Shown: piece after piece, positions 11,771-23,400 of the stretch
Layout: each line of letters opens with the position of its first letter
Position numbering within the stretch: position 1 is the first letter of the stretch
Source of the DNA: Mnemiopsis leidyi
Taxonomy: Eukaryota; Ctenophora; Tentaculata; Lobata; Bolinopsidae
DNA: 31,347 nt
Assembly: GCA_000226015.1 (NCBI GenBank)
Contig: JH153401.1
Span: 1 to 31,347, forward strand
Direction of reading: 5' to 3'
Notes under the pieces: model-generated
What the model was told of the DNA's origin: nothing
Seen by the model: the letters and a program-made list of their open reading frames with translations, nothing else
Database searches by the model: none
Translations under genes and position numbers: made by a program

Positions 11771-14270
11771 GGGCTGTTAAATCAACCAAAAAGAATTAAA
11801 GGCAGGATGGAAGGTGTACACTGTAACTCGAGAGAACAAAAATTAAATTCAATATCGCACATGGCTAAAAAGTGAAAAAGAGCTTATAAGATAAATGGAA
11901 CATACTATGAAGTAGGGTAAAGGCTCCAACCTAGAGGCTGCAGTTTACTAGGTTGCTAGCAAGTGAGGTTTTCTCGCCCAACAGGAAGAGTTTAAGGGTT
12001 CTGAAAAAGGGGAAAAAGTTAGGTTCCTTTCCATTCTGGAAACTATTGCTTAGACACCAGTTGGCCACCGTGTTGATGAAGTTAATACACTTATCCATAT
12101 GGCTGAGCGTTGCAATATGGTGTTTACACCCAGAGTAGAGACTATCAATGTTATGTTTAATAAACATATCTATTCTATCCCTTAAGTTTACAGTGAAGGA
12201 GCATTTAAGAAAAAAATATGTGAAAGTGTTTCCTCATGCTCGTGGCACAAGGAGCAATAGGGACTATCAGTGTCTATTTTCATTTTATGTCGCATGTAGC
12301 GATGCGTGGGTATTCTGTGCCAAGTTTTGCAGTGAAATTGGATCAGCTTACAGTTGTTGCTAAAATTACAGAAAAATGTTTAGAACACCCACCACCAATC
12401 AACGTTCTTATTCAGCTCCTTGTTCCACTTTAGCATTGGTTGGAGTGTTTGGGCTATCCAATGACGCCATTTTGTCCAGTATGCTTTTACTATGCAGAAC
12501 ATTGTTGTTATGTCTGGTGTGAAATTTAAGGGAGATCTTCGGGTCGATGAGGCCTACATTTTTGGTCTAGGAATTGGGGCGATTGAAACTCCGGATAGCC
12601 ATCCTAATAGTAGAAAACTCTGTTCAAGTAAGATCCCAAGCACCTAGCTCCCATTTGATAATAAACTTATTTTATGACATAACCTCTCCATTCTCATTTA
12701 CAAAATGTGAAAGGTTAAGAATATCCTTACCAATAAGAAGGGGGTTCCAAAGCTTGGCCCCAATATCAGTGATAAAAGAATTACTTCAAATACAGTGGTC
12801 CACTGTGCCACCCAAAACTTCAGCTGACCTGTTTTTCCATTCCATATTGTATAGCTGAAAGCACGGTGTCAACCTACACGGACCGCCCTTAACTGGCCGA
12901 TCCCTGTTTACAAGCCATGTAGCAGGGGATCAGATAAGGCTGAACCGGTAAACGGGCATAGTTAAACACCGTACTTCCATCTTGGGACTAGTAAACAACT
13001 AGGAAATATTTCCTAGTGTTTAAAGTTCACGAGACGAAAGCTGTGCAATTCAGCAAGATCCTAAGGATCATTCCCGTAGCAATTAATGAGATCCATTACA
13101 AACCCACTGTTATTACAAGTAAGTGCCTTCTCAATAGAAATAACAATATTATCGGGAAATTTTAACAGGTTCATTGCAAAATCTTTCCAGTGCAGGGGTG
13201 ACTAAAGTTAGAATTGATAATCTTACGGATAAGAGAGACTTTAAGTCTGATTATAAAATCACTGATCCAAAAAGGATTTAGACCCCCCAGTTCACATCAG
13301 CGTGATATCACGTCTCTCCGAATTTTTTCGATTTTACCACCCCACAGGAAATTATTTAAGATAACTTTTTCAATGGCTTTGATAGTACCATTGTTAGGGC
13401 GTACTAGAAGTGTAATATGTGAACTGTGCTAAAAGAAGTGATTTAATAATCTGACTTTTCCCAATAAGTGTAAGATGTCTTCTGCTTCCGGTTTTCACAA
13501 GATCACTGGCTTTTGGTAATTTATCGATATAGTTAAGCTCGGAGATATAGATCTCTCTGGTGGAAGACCAGTTGTAAAATTGAAACCAATAGCTGTAAAA
13601 GAGTAAGTTACAAAGTTGAATTTGTTACTGCCGTAACAGTTGTTCAATTCAATTAAGGAGCTCAGCATTGCTCCGAGTAAGTCACTTCTGGTCGATCCTA
13701 AAGGAATGCACTTAACTTTGTTAAATTTAGGGTTGCATCCCGATGTATCGACCAAAGGTCAAGTGCTCGTGTATCGCGGCGTTAACACTGTCAGCTGATG
13801 ACTCCATAAAAAGATCTGTATCATCTGCATTCTGCAAAGAGGCTAGATAAGATATGAACGGCAGAGATAGAGACTTTTGATATCATGATTGTTTCCCAAA
13901 ATGTTAGTTAGGACCTAAGAGACCAAGAGAAAGAGAACGGGAGAAAGAGGACTGCCCTGATGAACTCCCCTTAGGAGATAGATGGGAGAACTAAGATGTC
14001 CATTAAAAAACTCGTACAACCGTTAAAGGCAATCTTTATCAAACTGACGAGGTAGTTTCCGAAACCAATTTTCTGCAAGACAGTAACAAGAAATTTATGG
14101 CTCACGGAGTCGAACGCTTTTTTGAGATCCGCTTGAAGTAAAAAGCCTCTGTCCTCGGGGTTGTCGTTAAAGTGATCAAGGGTCAAAGCCATAACTCATA
14201 ACGTTAAGATTATCGTTTGTACTCCTACCCGCCTTGTATTTTAAAAGCCTATCAAATTGCATGCACTGCA

Positions 14271-14819
14271 ATTAAATTTCATATTAAACAATGCAGGCAT
14301 CGGGCATAGGTTTGACAAAATAAGCAAGTTATTAAGTTGGCACCTTTGCTGAGCGTTTCACAGCAAAGTGATAAAGATTTTGAATCATCGGTGGTAGAAA
14401 AGTATGTGCAGATTTCATTCATATAAGCTGACAGGAAGTAGAGCAGCGTGTCATTTTGAGCAGCATGCCATGTTGTAAGCAGCATGGCGTATAAATGTAA
14501 TGAAATCTCAAGTCACTCAAATACATAGTCAATGATACAACAAACATGCCGAGCATATTTAAACTCAATCACGCACAATAAACAAAAATGTCAGATTTTT
14601 ATAGAATCATGTAGTGCGTGTCAAATTTTCAAATTCGTGGCAACTGGCATTTAACTTTAACTTTAAAGCTACATCATACATGTCCATTGATATGGCATCA
14701 AAGCCTAAGTAACAAATTGTTGATAATGGGTTGCGTAGATGCTTATTCAGCGCTCGATTTTATGCTCCCGATTTTGCAATCGAAGTAAACTTGCTAAATC
14801 AGCATAGCCAATACATGTG
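14271..14819. other. No gene seen between LINE and GC-rich block
   Basis: One minus-strand frame (14279-14485) has no LINE or other similarity that I recognise. Confidence 0.5.
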
Positions 14820-15570
14820 CGCAGGCGGGTTCGAATATTCGGAAAGGTCGCCAGCTCGCTGTGTGAGCGAGCTTGCGACTTGTCCGAATTTTGCCTGGGA
14901 ACTTTTGCTAAACCTTGCATAGCCCTGCTGCTGCGAAGCGGCAGCCTTCGGCCGAAGGCTGCCGCTTCGCAGCCCTACGCGCAGCAGCAAGCGGCGGCAT
15001 CAGGCATGGCCGCGCGCAGCTGCAAGCGGCGGCATGGCCGCGCGCAGCAATGTAGAGAGAGTCGCGCAAGTGGCAACGCCCGGTAATCCGAATTTGGCTC
15101 CACTTGTGCACACGTATGGGCTTTACTGCTTTAGCAAGAAGCAAGTAAACCTGTTCGACGCGAAATTCAAATTTGGTGCTAACATGCTATACATTGCCAG
15201 TATAGCCCATACGTTGCTAAGCCAATATTTGCCTTGCGTTGCGGCCCATTTTCAATTTTCAAATCAAATTGCCGCGCTCGCGCTTCGCGCGCGGGGACTG
15301 CCGCTTCGCGGCAGCAGGTCAGGCAACGTCTGATAAGCCAATATAGCCCTGTGGCTCGCGCTGCGCGCGCCCTATTGGGACGCACATACATAGGCTTGTA
15401 TATGGTATAGGGTTATGTGATCTTTTGCGTCATGCGCCCGGATACCGATATACGTGTTCAGCGAGCCTTCAGATCACCTAACCAGGTGCTTAAGCCGCGC
15501 GCGCGGTGACTGGCGGCGCGCGCAAAATTAACGGGCGATGCGCGTCTAGAATTTCTTCGAAATTCGCCAG
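14820..15570. repeat. GC-rich block of palindromes and TTC-loop hairpins
   Basis: The block is very rich in GC and CpG against AT-rich flanks. It holds a perfect 42-bp palindrome at 14931-14972 and a cruciform-like pair at 14836-14889. A two-copy repeat around GCGGCGGCAT lies at about 14988-15048. Three tight hairpins each have a TTC loop: 15279-15291, 15298-15314 and 15549-15565. Open frames in it are antisense shadows of low-complexity GC sequence. Confidence 0.7.
14931..14972. repeat. Perfect 42-bp palindrome
   Basis: A 21-bp arm, CTGCGAAGCGGCAGCCTTCG plus G, is followed directly by its exact inverse. There is no spacer, so it can form a cruciform. Confidence 0.93.
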
Positions 15571-15715
15571 GCCATAAATGCGTGAGAGCGCGCGATGGCC
15601 GCGACAAAGGTTATCAACCTACAAAGACTGAGGCCCCCATTGTTTTACCGGGCACTGCGCTGCGTGGCTCTCTCTTTGCTCTACATGGCTGCGTGGCTTT
15701 CTCTACGTTTCCCTT

Positions 15716-16081
15716 TGTCGCGGTGATACCCGACTCACGCAGCTAAAGCTGAACGTTTCGTTAGAACGTTAGACGGATATAATCTCGTCAACGTTTCCCT
15801 CCGATCTTTGTTGCAACCCCGGGCAACCATTGTCTCACGGGCAACCATTGTTTCACGTTTGACGTTGTGGCTTGACGAGATTATATCCGTCTACCGTTCT
15901 AACGAAACTGAGTCGGGTATCACCGCGTGAGTTGGGTTTCACCGCGACAAGTTCAAAGTTGTGACCCTTTGCAGCAAGCTGCGAGCCATAAATTTGGAGG
16001 GTCATGTTGATGTACTTGTGATTTGACTAGATCATAACTGTCTAACGTTCTCGGCTGCGAGAGTCGGGTATCACCGCGACA
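15716..16081. mobile_element. 366-bp inverted-repeat element with nested repeats
   Basis: It begins TGTCGCGGTGATACCCGAC and ends with the exact inverse, GTCGGGTATCACCGCGACA, so the terminal repeats are about 21 bp. Inside, 15755-15791 and 15872-15908 form 37-bp arms with one mismatch. Further inverse copies of the end lie at 15909-15927 and, diverged, at 15931-15950. A direct repeat of GGGCAACCATTGT sits in the loop. There is no open frame and no clear target-site duplication. Confidence 0.68.
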
Positions 16082-16939
16082 TGGACAATCATGTACGTGC
16101 GATACAAATTAAAGACGATGTTGATGTTAGCTTGCCTTCATGAAATCATCAAATACAATGGGTTACACTCTTTCAACTTCACCCACCAAAATTTGGAAGT
16201 GCATTAAACTTAAAAATCAAAATTGGTCGAAGGGAATATGTCTGTGAATCAATTACAATAAAATCAATCTAAACCGGCTTATTCATTATTATTCATCACT
16301 GTAACAATGCAATGATCATGTGCTGTAAGAATCACGTTCAATAATATCATTGAAAAATTCATCGTGCTTTTAAGAAACAAATGAAGGACAAAATTAATTC
16401 CTGTAAATCAATAGATTATCGCCCAAATAATTGCGATCACACAATTATCAAACAAGTGAGTCATGTTTATCTTTTAAATCCAACAACTTAACAGATTACT
16501 ATATCCCAAATGTTTTTACGAGGTTAGCATTTCCACAATGGTATAGTTTCCAAGTCGCCGACAAGTTTTCGAGTTGCCGCAATAAAGCTGAGTCCACGGC
16601 CAGACAGGCCACATAAGTATAAATACAATCCTCACTAAACACAGTACAGATAACGTACCAAAACATAAACTGCAAGTGAAATCCACTCTTGATGTCAATG
16701 TTGCTTTTTCCTATGCTAAAAGTAAAATTAGCATATGCTAAGTTCACTATTCTTCTTGACAGCAACGCCATCAATTATCATTCTCGCACGTCCCTGAAGC
16801 GGACGCCTATTGAACTTGAGTCACAATGTTTCCCGAATTCCCGCCAAAACATAATATCGGTTTACTGACATATAAACGGAACATAGTATCTCGACTTGTA
16901 GACACAACAAATACAAAGGAAAGTCTGGATATAACTCTG
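16082..16939. other. Intergenic region and probable 3' UTR of the BCR-family gene
   Basis: No coding sequence. The part next to 16940 should be 3' UTR on the minus strand. I saw no canonical AATAAA in that orientation, only a weak AGTAAA at 16861-16866. Confidence 0.5.
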
Positions 16940-17413
16940 TTAGCTCGGGCAAGTTTTATCCGAGCCCTGTAGGCCAGGCGCTGACGGACTATCTAAACTG
17001 ATGGAAGGAACGCCTGGTGATAAAACCGAATCTCCTGACTGAGTGGAGCTGAGTGGGGAAATTTCAGAACTGTCTGACTTCTTCGCTTCGCTATCGATAG
17101 AGAGTTTTGTTAGAGGTAGCTCAACGCTACGTCCTGTTTCGGAACTGATTGATCTATCGATCGAACTGTTATCTCCAAGCATTGTCTGGAACGATTGTCT
17201 GGAACAGTCTGGAAATTCTGACAGATCACTGGACGGACTGATACAGTTTCCGTTGAGAATATCTGGGAGGGACCCCAGGTTTGCTAATTGGTCCCTTTTG
17301 TCTTCCCGCAGAGGCGAGTACTCCAGGTCGAAGTTGTAATCCTCCTCCGCAATCATCTCGCTCGTGGCCAGACTAGCTACCGAGACGTGACGAACGATTG
17401 GTGTGACGTTTCT
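16940..17413 (-). CDS. Exon 21: Ser/Asp-rich C-terminal tail and stop
   Basis: Acceptor CTTTACTTCAG, phase 0, residues 823-979, stop TAA at 16942-16940. The 157-residue tail is rich in Ser, Asp and Pro and probably disordered. It ends KTCPS. Vertebrate BCR ends in a short tail with a PDZ-binding STEV motif, which is absent here. An upstream in-frame Met in this exon is not a start because the exon joins the GAP frame. Confidence 0.87.
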   Translation of the reverse strand, partial: RNVTPIVRHVSVASLATSEMIAEEDYNFDLEYSPLREDKRDQLANLGSLPDILNGNCISPSSDLSEFPDCSRQSFQTMLGDNSSIDRSISSETGRSVELPLTKLSIDSEAKKSDSSEISPLSSTQSGDSVLSPGVPSISLDSPSAPGLQGSDKTCPS

Positions 17414-20400
17414 CTGAAGTAAAGTCAGATGTCAGTTGAAGTTGGGATCTGGCGCGTGCGTAGCAGTTCCGGCTCATAATTAGATTCATTAAAATGTAGG
17501 ATAATATGTAAGTGGTGAGGTGGAATTAATTGGGAGAAGTTTCCCCGGGCTATGTACACATCTTGTAATTTTTATCTGTGTCACCTTTTACTGTGAATGT
17601 GATGTAGAAACTACAAATTGCACCAGATCTATAGTACTTTACTTAATATAGTACTTTAATTAATATGCACTTTTGACTTAAGATACATTTACCACCCTTA
17701 CCGACAGTAAAATTACAACGAAAAACCATGGCTGTAATGGTAAAATCCTGATCTTTAGTAAACAATATCAGTAATCCCACAGCATTCTTGTTAATTTTGA
17801 AAATAAAAATCGGTTTGCTTAGAAACGCGATGGCTGGTTAGGAGTTAATTGACAATTTATTTTGTTGCCACGTTCAAATGACAAACGTGACGTTAATAAC
17901 TACATGACAGCACCAACAAATCACATTAGATAGTTGGAAGGAAAGAAAAATCTTTACATCTGAAGTTGGAGACAACATTGGAGGGGCGGAACCAGGCCGC
18001 AGACTTTCTTCGTCGCCGTGAAGTTCTTGTAATCTCGATATAGGCTTCTCACAGAAAAACTTGAGTATGTTTACCTGGGGGCAAAGTTAGGAATGTTAGG
18101 CTACTCTTCGTTAACGCCGCGGAAAAGGCAAAATTTAATAATCCATCCAGTTAAATTGGTGAAGTCTTGACTGATAGTTTATAATAACTGTCAGTGATTG
18201 AACAAACGAAAAATTGCGCATTCTCTACACTTAAAAACCCAACAGCAGCCTTATAAAGAACTAAGGAGCCTGTGTTTGGAAATACAAGTCTTGGTTTGGA
18301 CTCTTTCAATATCTCAGACAAACCCTGGCGTTTCAACAACAACAAAACAGCAGCAAAGTAGCCAGTGAAAGTACCTGCTGCATGCTGGTAGTAGTAAAAG
18401 ACGGGTACCTGCTGCATGCTGGTAGTAGTTAAACTCTCGCAAGTCTGCTGGCCAGTACTGGCGCATGGAGGAGGCTTCACTACATTTGGTCCGAACAGTA
18501 GACACAAATTGTTCACGTCCATCTTGTTTCTCGGCTGGTATTCTGCTATGCTGGTGAGGGGAGAGGAATGCTTTACTTCTAGATCAAGGTTATAATGATC
18601 TTAACCATGACAGTGATGATGAGTATGTAGTTAGTAAAATTTGTTAGTTAAATGTAACGTTCTCAATTTTGAGTCAAAGTTACATTTAACATTCAAGTCA
18701 AGTTTCAAGCAAATTAAGCTCTTCCTTTAAACTTCTTAGAAGACAGGGTTCCAGCAGTTTGTTACTTACTATTTAATGTGCTGAATGAGTCGGACTATGA
18801 CGCTGATATTAGGTTCAGGAATGTCTCCAAAAGCAAGCATCATCTTCTCTTTGTCCGCTTCATCTGTAACAATCCGCTAAGTTAGACCCGCGGAACTACA
18901 CAGATTCCAGCCAAGTGCTAAAGATATACACAACCGACTGTGAAAGAGAAACGTCTCCATACACACTGTGTATTACACAGACTCCCTTTCCTTACCTTGA
19001 CTGTCTAGCAGCTCAACAAAGTCGTTGTACATCTCCACAGGAAAGAGAGGTTTTGGTAGTTCTCTGAAGAACTGTTTGACAACCCCCGCCACCACGTTCA
19101 CTTCCGCCTCCGTAGCTAGAATTTCACCGTTCCTAGCGGCTGAAAACGTTCGTTGAATATAGTGATAGTATTTCTGTCTGTTCTGAGCATTTTTATTAAT
19201 ATTTCAGCCGTTCCTGCCCGAATAACGATATGCCACAATCAGAACTTCCATGTGTGTGTGATTTAGGTTTCTGATTTATCTTTGAATTTTATATCTGACT
19301 CCTATCTTTGTTCTTTTAACGTTTTCCAAAGTCACGAAGCATCGTTAATATTCAACAAGTTTTTTTGCTTCAAACAAGTTATTTTTGGAAAATTATAAAA
19401 CGACACAGAAATATTTTTCACAACGAACTGCTTCCCTTTAATCAGAATGTTGACATATATTTTCGGACGAATTAGAATCACGGAAATTAGAAAGTTTTGA
19501 GGAACTCAAAGTTCTCCAGGCGACTCAACCCAAAATCTGTCATCAACAGACCTTTTTTCCTGAACCAAGTACTTACACTCGTCAAAAGCAGATTTCAGTC
19601 GGCGGATCTCGCCAACTATGCCGTTAACTCTGTAGATTCCCTCTTCCATAACTCCTCGGCGTTCTATTTGCCTGCGATCCACATGTAATTAATAATTACT
19701 TTTCACCGAGACTATAAGAAAAAATTGTAGTTTGGGAACAATTTTTCAACTCCTATCAAAAATAACAAAACTCCTGACTATTTCTTAAATCGTGTAATTC
19801 ATTATTGTAAAAATGTTCGATTCATAATTGTAAAAGTGTTAAATTTTGCCTACAAGTTTACCTGAAACAAGAGTGAATTATGGGAGGAATTTTCTGTCCC
19901 TCAATGAGGGCCAGTTCTTCCAGAGGTACTCCAAATGTTTGGTGTTGGGACTCCTTCCGTAACCTAGCCTGCTCCAACGACAGAAGTTGTATCGTCAACT
20001 TTATCTGTCCCTACGGTCAACGTATATAAGTTACATCCGATCTCCCTTGCCACAAAGTTTTAGCCAAAGGATTGAATAAGATGAAAATACCATGAACATC
20101 ACTTTGATATCAAACCTTTCAATGTTTTAATTTTCAAAGTGTTTGCATTAAAAGAAATCGTTTAAACACAACAATATTTTAACAAACCTTGGGCTGAAGG
20201 TTTATAGCTAGGGGTTTAGGACTGTTGTCTTCCAAACTGTAGTCTGCCAGAGTTAAAAGTTTACTTCCAATCTCTGACGGGGCCTGGAACTTCTTCTTTC
20301 CGTAAGCTCGTATTCGGAGAAACTGACAAGCTTCCGCAGGAACACATATCGTCTGAAGATAGGGGTAAATTTCCATCATCCTCAAACAGGGTCTCAAGGA

Positions 20401-23400
20401 CTCAAGGTAACCGTTAACATTTGGTACAGATTTGGTAAAGATTCGGTACAGATTTGGTACAGATTCGGTTAAGATTCGGTTAAGATTAGCTAAAGACTCT
20501 CTAAAAAGTATGTTTTTTTCAAAAAGATACATTTCCTCAATGATATTTCTTCAAAATTTGGGAGCTAGGTTGACATTATTCAAGAATATCTTACCTCATT
20601 AAATAAGTCAATATTTCATTATCAATAAATATTGACAGCTAAGAAACTGTATGCGTTTTTCAAGTCAATATGCAAAAATACCATTTATTGATTTATATGT
20701 ATCACGTGGCAGCAGAGAGTAAGTCTAGGTCTTACCTCATCCCATATTGGGTTGATGCTTCCCTTCATGAGTTTTGTCTTGTTTTTCTTGCACATTTCAC
20801 CGTTACAGTCTGCCTCTAAAGTGCAGTAGATGTCGGGCTTGGTTCCCACTTCTCCCAACTCTGTACCGCAAATTACTTGCACCAACAATACTCCTAATTG
20901 AAATAGGGATAATATTGGACTGGCGAGGAAACTCTAAAGTTGTGGCAATGCGGCAAGATGATACGTTTTTATCATAAAATCTATCTATCAAATTGGAAAG
21001 CCCAAAATATCTTCATTTCTCTTTCATACCGAAGGATAGAGACTTGAAGATGACATTAAATTTTGATATAGTACGAATTTACGATATACTCACCATCATA
21101 GACCGTCTCATCGTCGTTATCAACGTCAAGCTTTGCTATCGCAGAGTTTTTGCGGAGCTGAAAAACAGCAAATTGCCATCTCTTTCGAGCATTTAGATGC
21201 CGAGGAGTACCGGCTGGAGTGACTCTCTCGGACATCCCACAGTTTCGTGCTACAAGCTTACAGATAAACGTACGTTAATTTCAAGCTTACAGATAAACGT
21301 ACGTTAATTTAAAGTTCCCTTTCTTTTGTTACAGAAAAACCAAAAACATAGCACAAGCAGAAAGCGAAATAAGACAAAAGCACTCAAACATGCGGTGGTA
21401 AAACGCTGAACAGAGACACAGAGACACACACAGGAGAGAGATATCAACTTCACAGATCTTCACAGCAAGACCAGGTCACCGCAGCTCGCAAAAGCATACA
21501 TATAAGTAACTCCAGCAACGTAATGACAGTTGTACCTAATAATGCCGATCTTAAAACATTTGAATGTTCCTCAGGGTTGCGAAACAACTGCTCAGATGCA
21601 TTACAAGTCATAAAAAACTAGAGGTGTATGGCTTCCGTTGGGCTGGAGATATTCGTCAAAAAAGTGATTACACCTGCTGATAATGAGAGATTCGACAACA
21701 ACTTGGGTTCACACGGGCTACAAGGGAAACCACTTCGTGCACTGGGCTCGTCGATCATGCAGCTCAACAGTTGAAAACGAATCATCGCCAATCCGTGCAC
21801 GATTGAGAGCAATTCGTGCACGATTGAGAGCAATTCGTGCACGATTGAGACTAACTCGGGAACGATTGGGAGCAATATGTGCACGCCCAAAAATGCGCTC
21901 ATCACTGTTACATATTGCACGCCACAAAACCAACTTGTTTCTTCCGTTTCTTGATGGACTTGTGGTAGGCGATGAGCTTCTCTCTGTCAATGGAGGAGAA
22001 GGAAGTGGCGGGAACGCTGGCACTGCGGCCACTTCTACGGGTCTTACTCATCTACTAGACAGATAGACGATCTTCTGGCTACAACTGATATGGTACACGT
22101 TCATATCTTCTAAATTTTTATCGGGGTTTTGTCAGCTTGGTGTTCGCACGGGTTCTAATACTGTAAAACCCCGATTTACCGTGTCCCCCGGTCTACGGGG
22201 ACCTTTCCTCGTCCCCCAAAGTGTAGGTCAGTGTATTTTACTATTCAATTGACCGGGCCCCCGACCTACCGGGCCTGAACCCTTTCCCCCGAGAGGGCCG
22301 GTAAATCGAGGATTTACTGTATTTGTGTACTTCGTTGTCTACGTGATGTAACGTGATCCACACGAAACCCTACAATGCTGATTCACAAAGGAGTGAACTG
22401 CATTGGATTTTGCGACTGCTATATTTGAATGAAACTTGCTAAATGAGTTATAATATAATGGCAAAGTTGACAAGACAAACGTAAATTAAAAAATAAAACT
22501 CATCGCTAACTATAACATTTTTCAAAAGTCTACTCAAAGCAAGCATTATTGCAGAAGCAGCTCAATAATTTCCTAATTCCTATCGCGAAAGAAACATGTC
22601 TAATTGCACAGGTGTGAGAGAATGTTGCTCAAGCAGGTCGTATCAAAAGGCGACCAGACTCCACTCAAAACTATGTACACATTGTTGCACTTGATTAGCG
22701 TTAATTGGCACAAAACTCCGACGACGGCTCTACCTGAAGTGCGCGCGGCTCACAGAAAAAGAAGCCAGCATGCATTTGTTGATGAGGAAACAAAATATGG
22801 GCGAAAAATGAGAGGCGAAACTACATGCAATGATTGTCGTACGTCAATTTTTTAACAAGGTAACACACAGGTACAATAAAACGCCACCACCCCGAAAAAT
22901 TGTATGGTTTCCTGTAAGGCAGCTATTTATGGAGCATTACCAGGCTAATTAGCGAGCCTATACAAACAATTTTGTAGCCTAATCTGGACATTTATAAAGT
23001 GGCTTGAATAAATTGGATATGCTTATAAACTGTAATTTCGTAGAAAGTAGAAACAGCTTGTGACATCAATTCCATAATCGTACCTAGACCATTAAATCAT
23101 TAAAATGCTTACAAGCTCATCAGACCTTTTATAAAAGGCGCCACCAAAGAAACGGATTGCAATAAGAAGTGTGGTTGTGAGTAAACTAAGGAGCTGAGTT
23201 GCAAAATGTACCTATCCAATATTTTAGCGCCGGCAAACTGAAGATGGAAACCATTTAAAGTTTTCACAAGTTTGACCCAAACACAAATATACAAAATTGT
23301 CCGATGAAAAGCGCGATAGGAAAGATCGATTACTAAGAGCAATTAACAAGAAAACAGTACTGTATAGTCTGAAAGAGAAGAAAGAGGGTAGTACGCACAA

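Larger units (their letters stand above)
11600..14270 (-). pseudogene. Decayed LINE (L1/Tx1-like) ORF2 fragment, 5' truncated
   Basis: On the minus strand, broken frames in the right order show reverse-transcriptase and downstream LINE signatures. LLQADLKKAFDSVSHKFL (about 14085-14140) is an RT motif, and ADDTDLF (about 13808-13829) is the catalytic box. Next come a thumb-like KSQIIKSLLLAQFTY and NNFLWGGKIEKIRRD (about 13315-13480), then KDILNLSHFVNENGE near 12700. A C-terminal CSLCHEHEETLSH zinc-knuckle-like segment sits near 12230, and the frame closes at 11931. There are many stops and frameshifts, including one in a T run before the last Cys of the knuckle. The 5' part is missing beyond about 14270. 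The tail at 11611-11641 holds a hairpin. It is clearly inactive. Confidence 0.88.

Noticed and set aside
14817..15391. Several overlapping Ala/Arg-rich open frames on both strands
   Set aside because: They are produced by GC-rich palindromic sequence. No frame has family similarity.
16940..17356. Stand-alone small Ser-rich protein starting at the Met at 17356
   Set aside because: The frame continues upstream to a clean acceptor that joins the RhoGAP exon in phase, so it is the last exon of the large gene.
18151..18375. Read-through of exon 19 into a long open frame past the donor
   Set aside because: The RhoGAP alignment breaks exactly at the donor and resumes in exon 20. The extra frame is intron sequence.
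20353..20532. Extension of C2 exon 14 upstream as an open frame starting with Met
   Set aside because: It encodes an 11-bp repeat with no C2 similarity, and a good acceptor gives an exact in-frame join at 20352.
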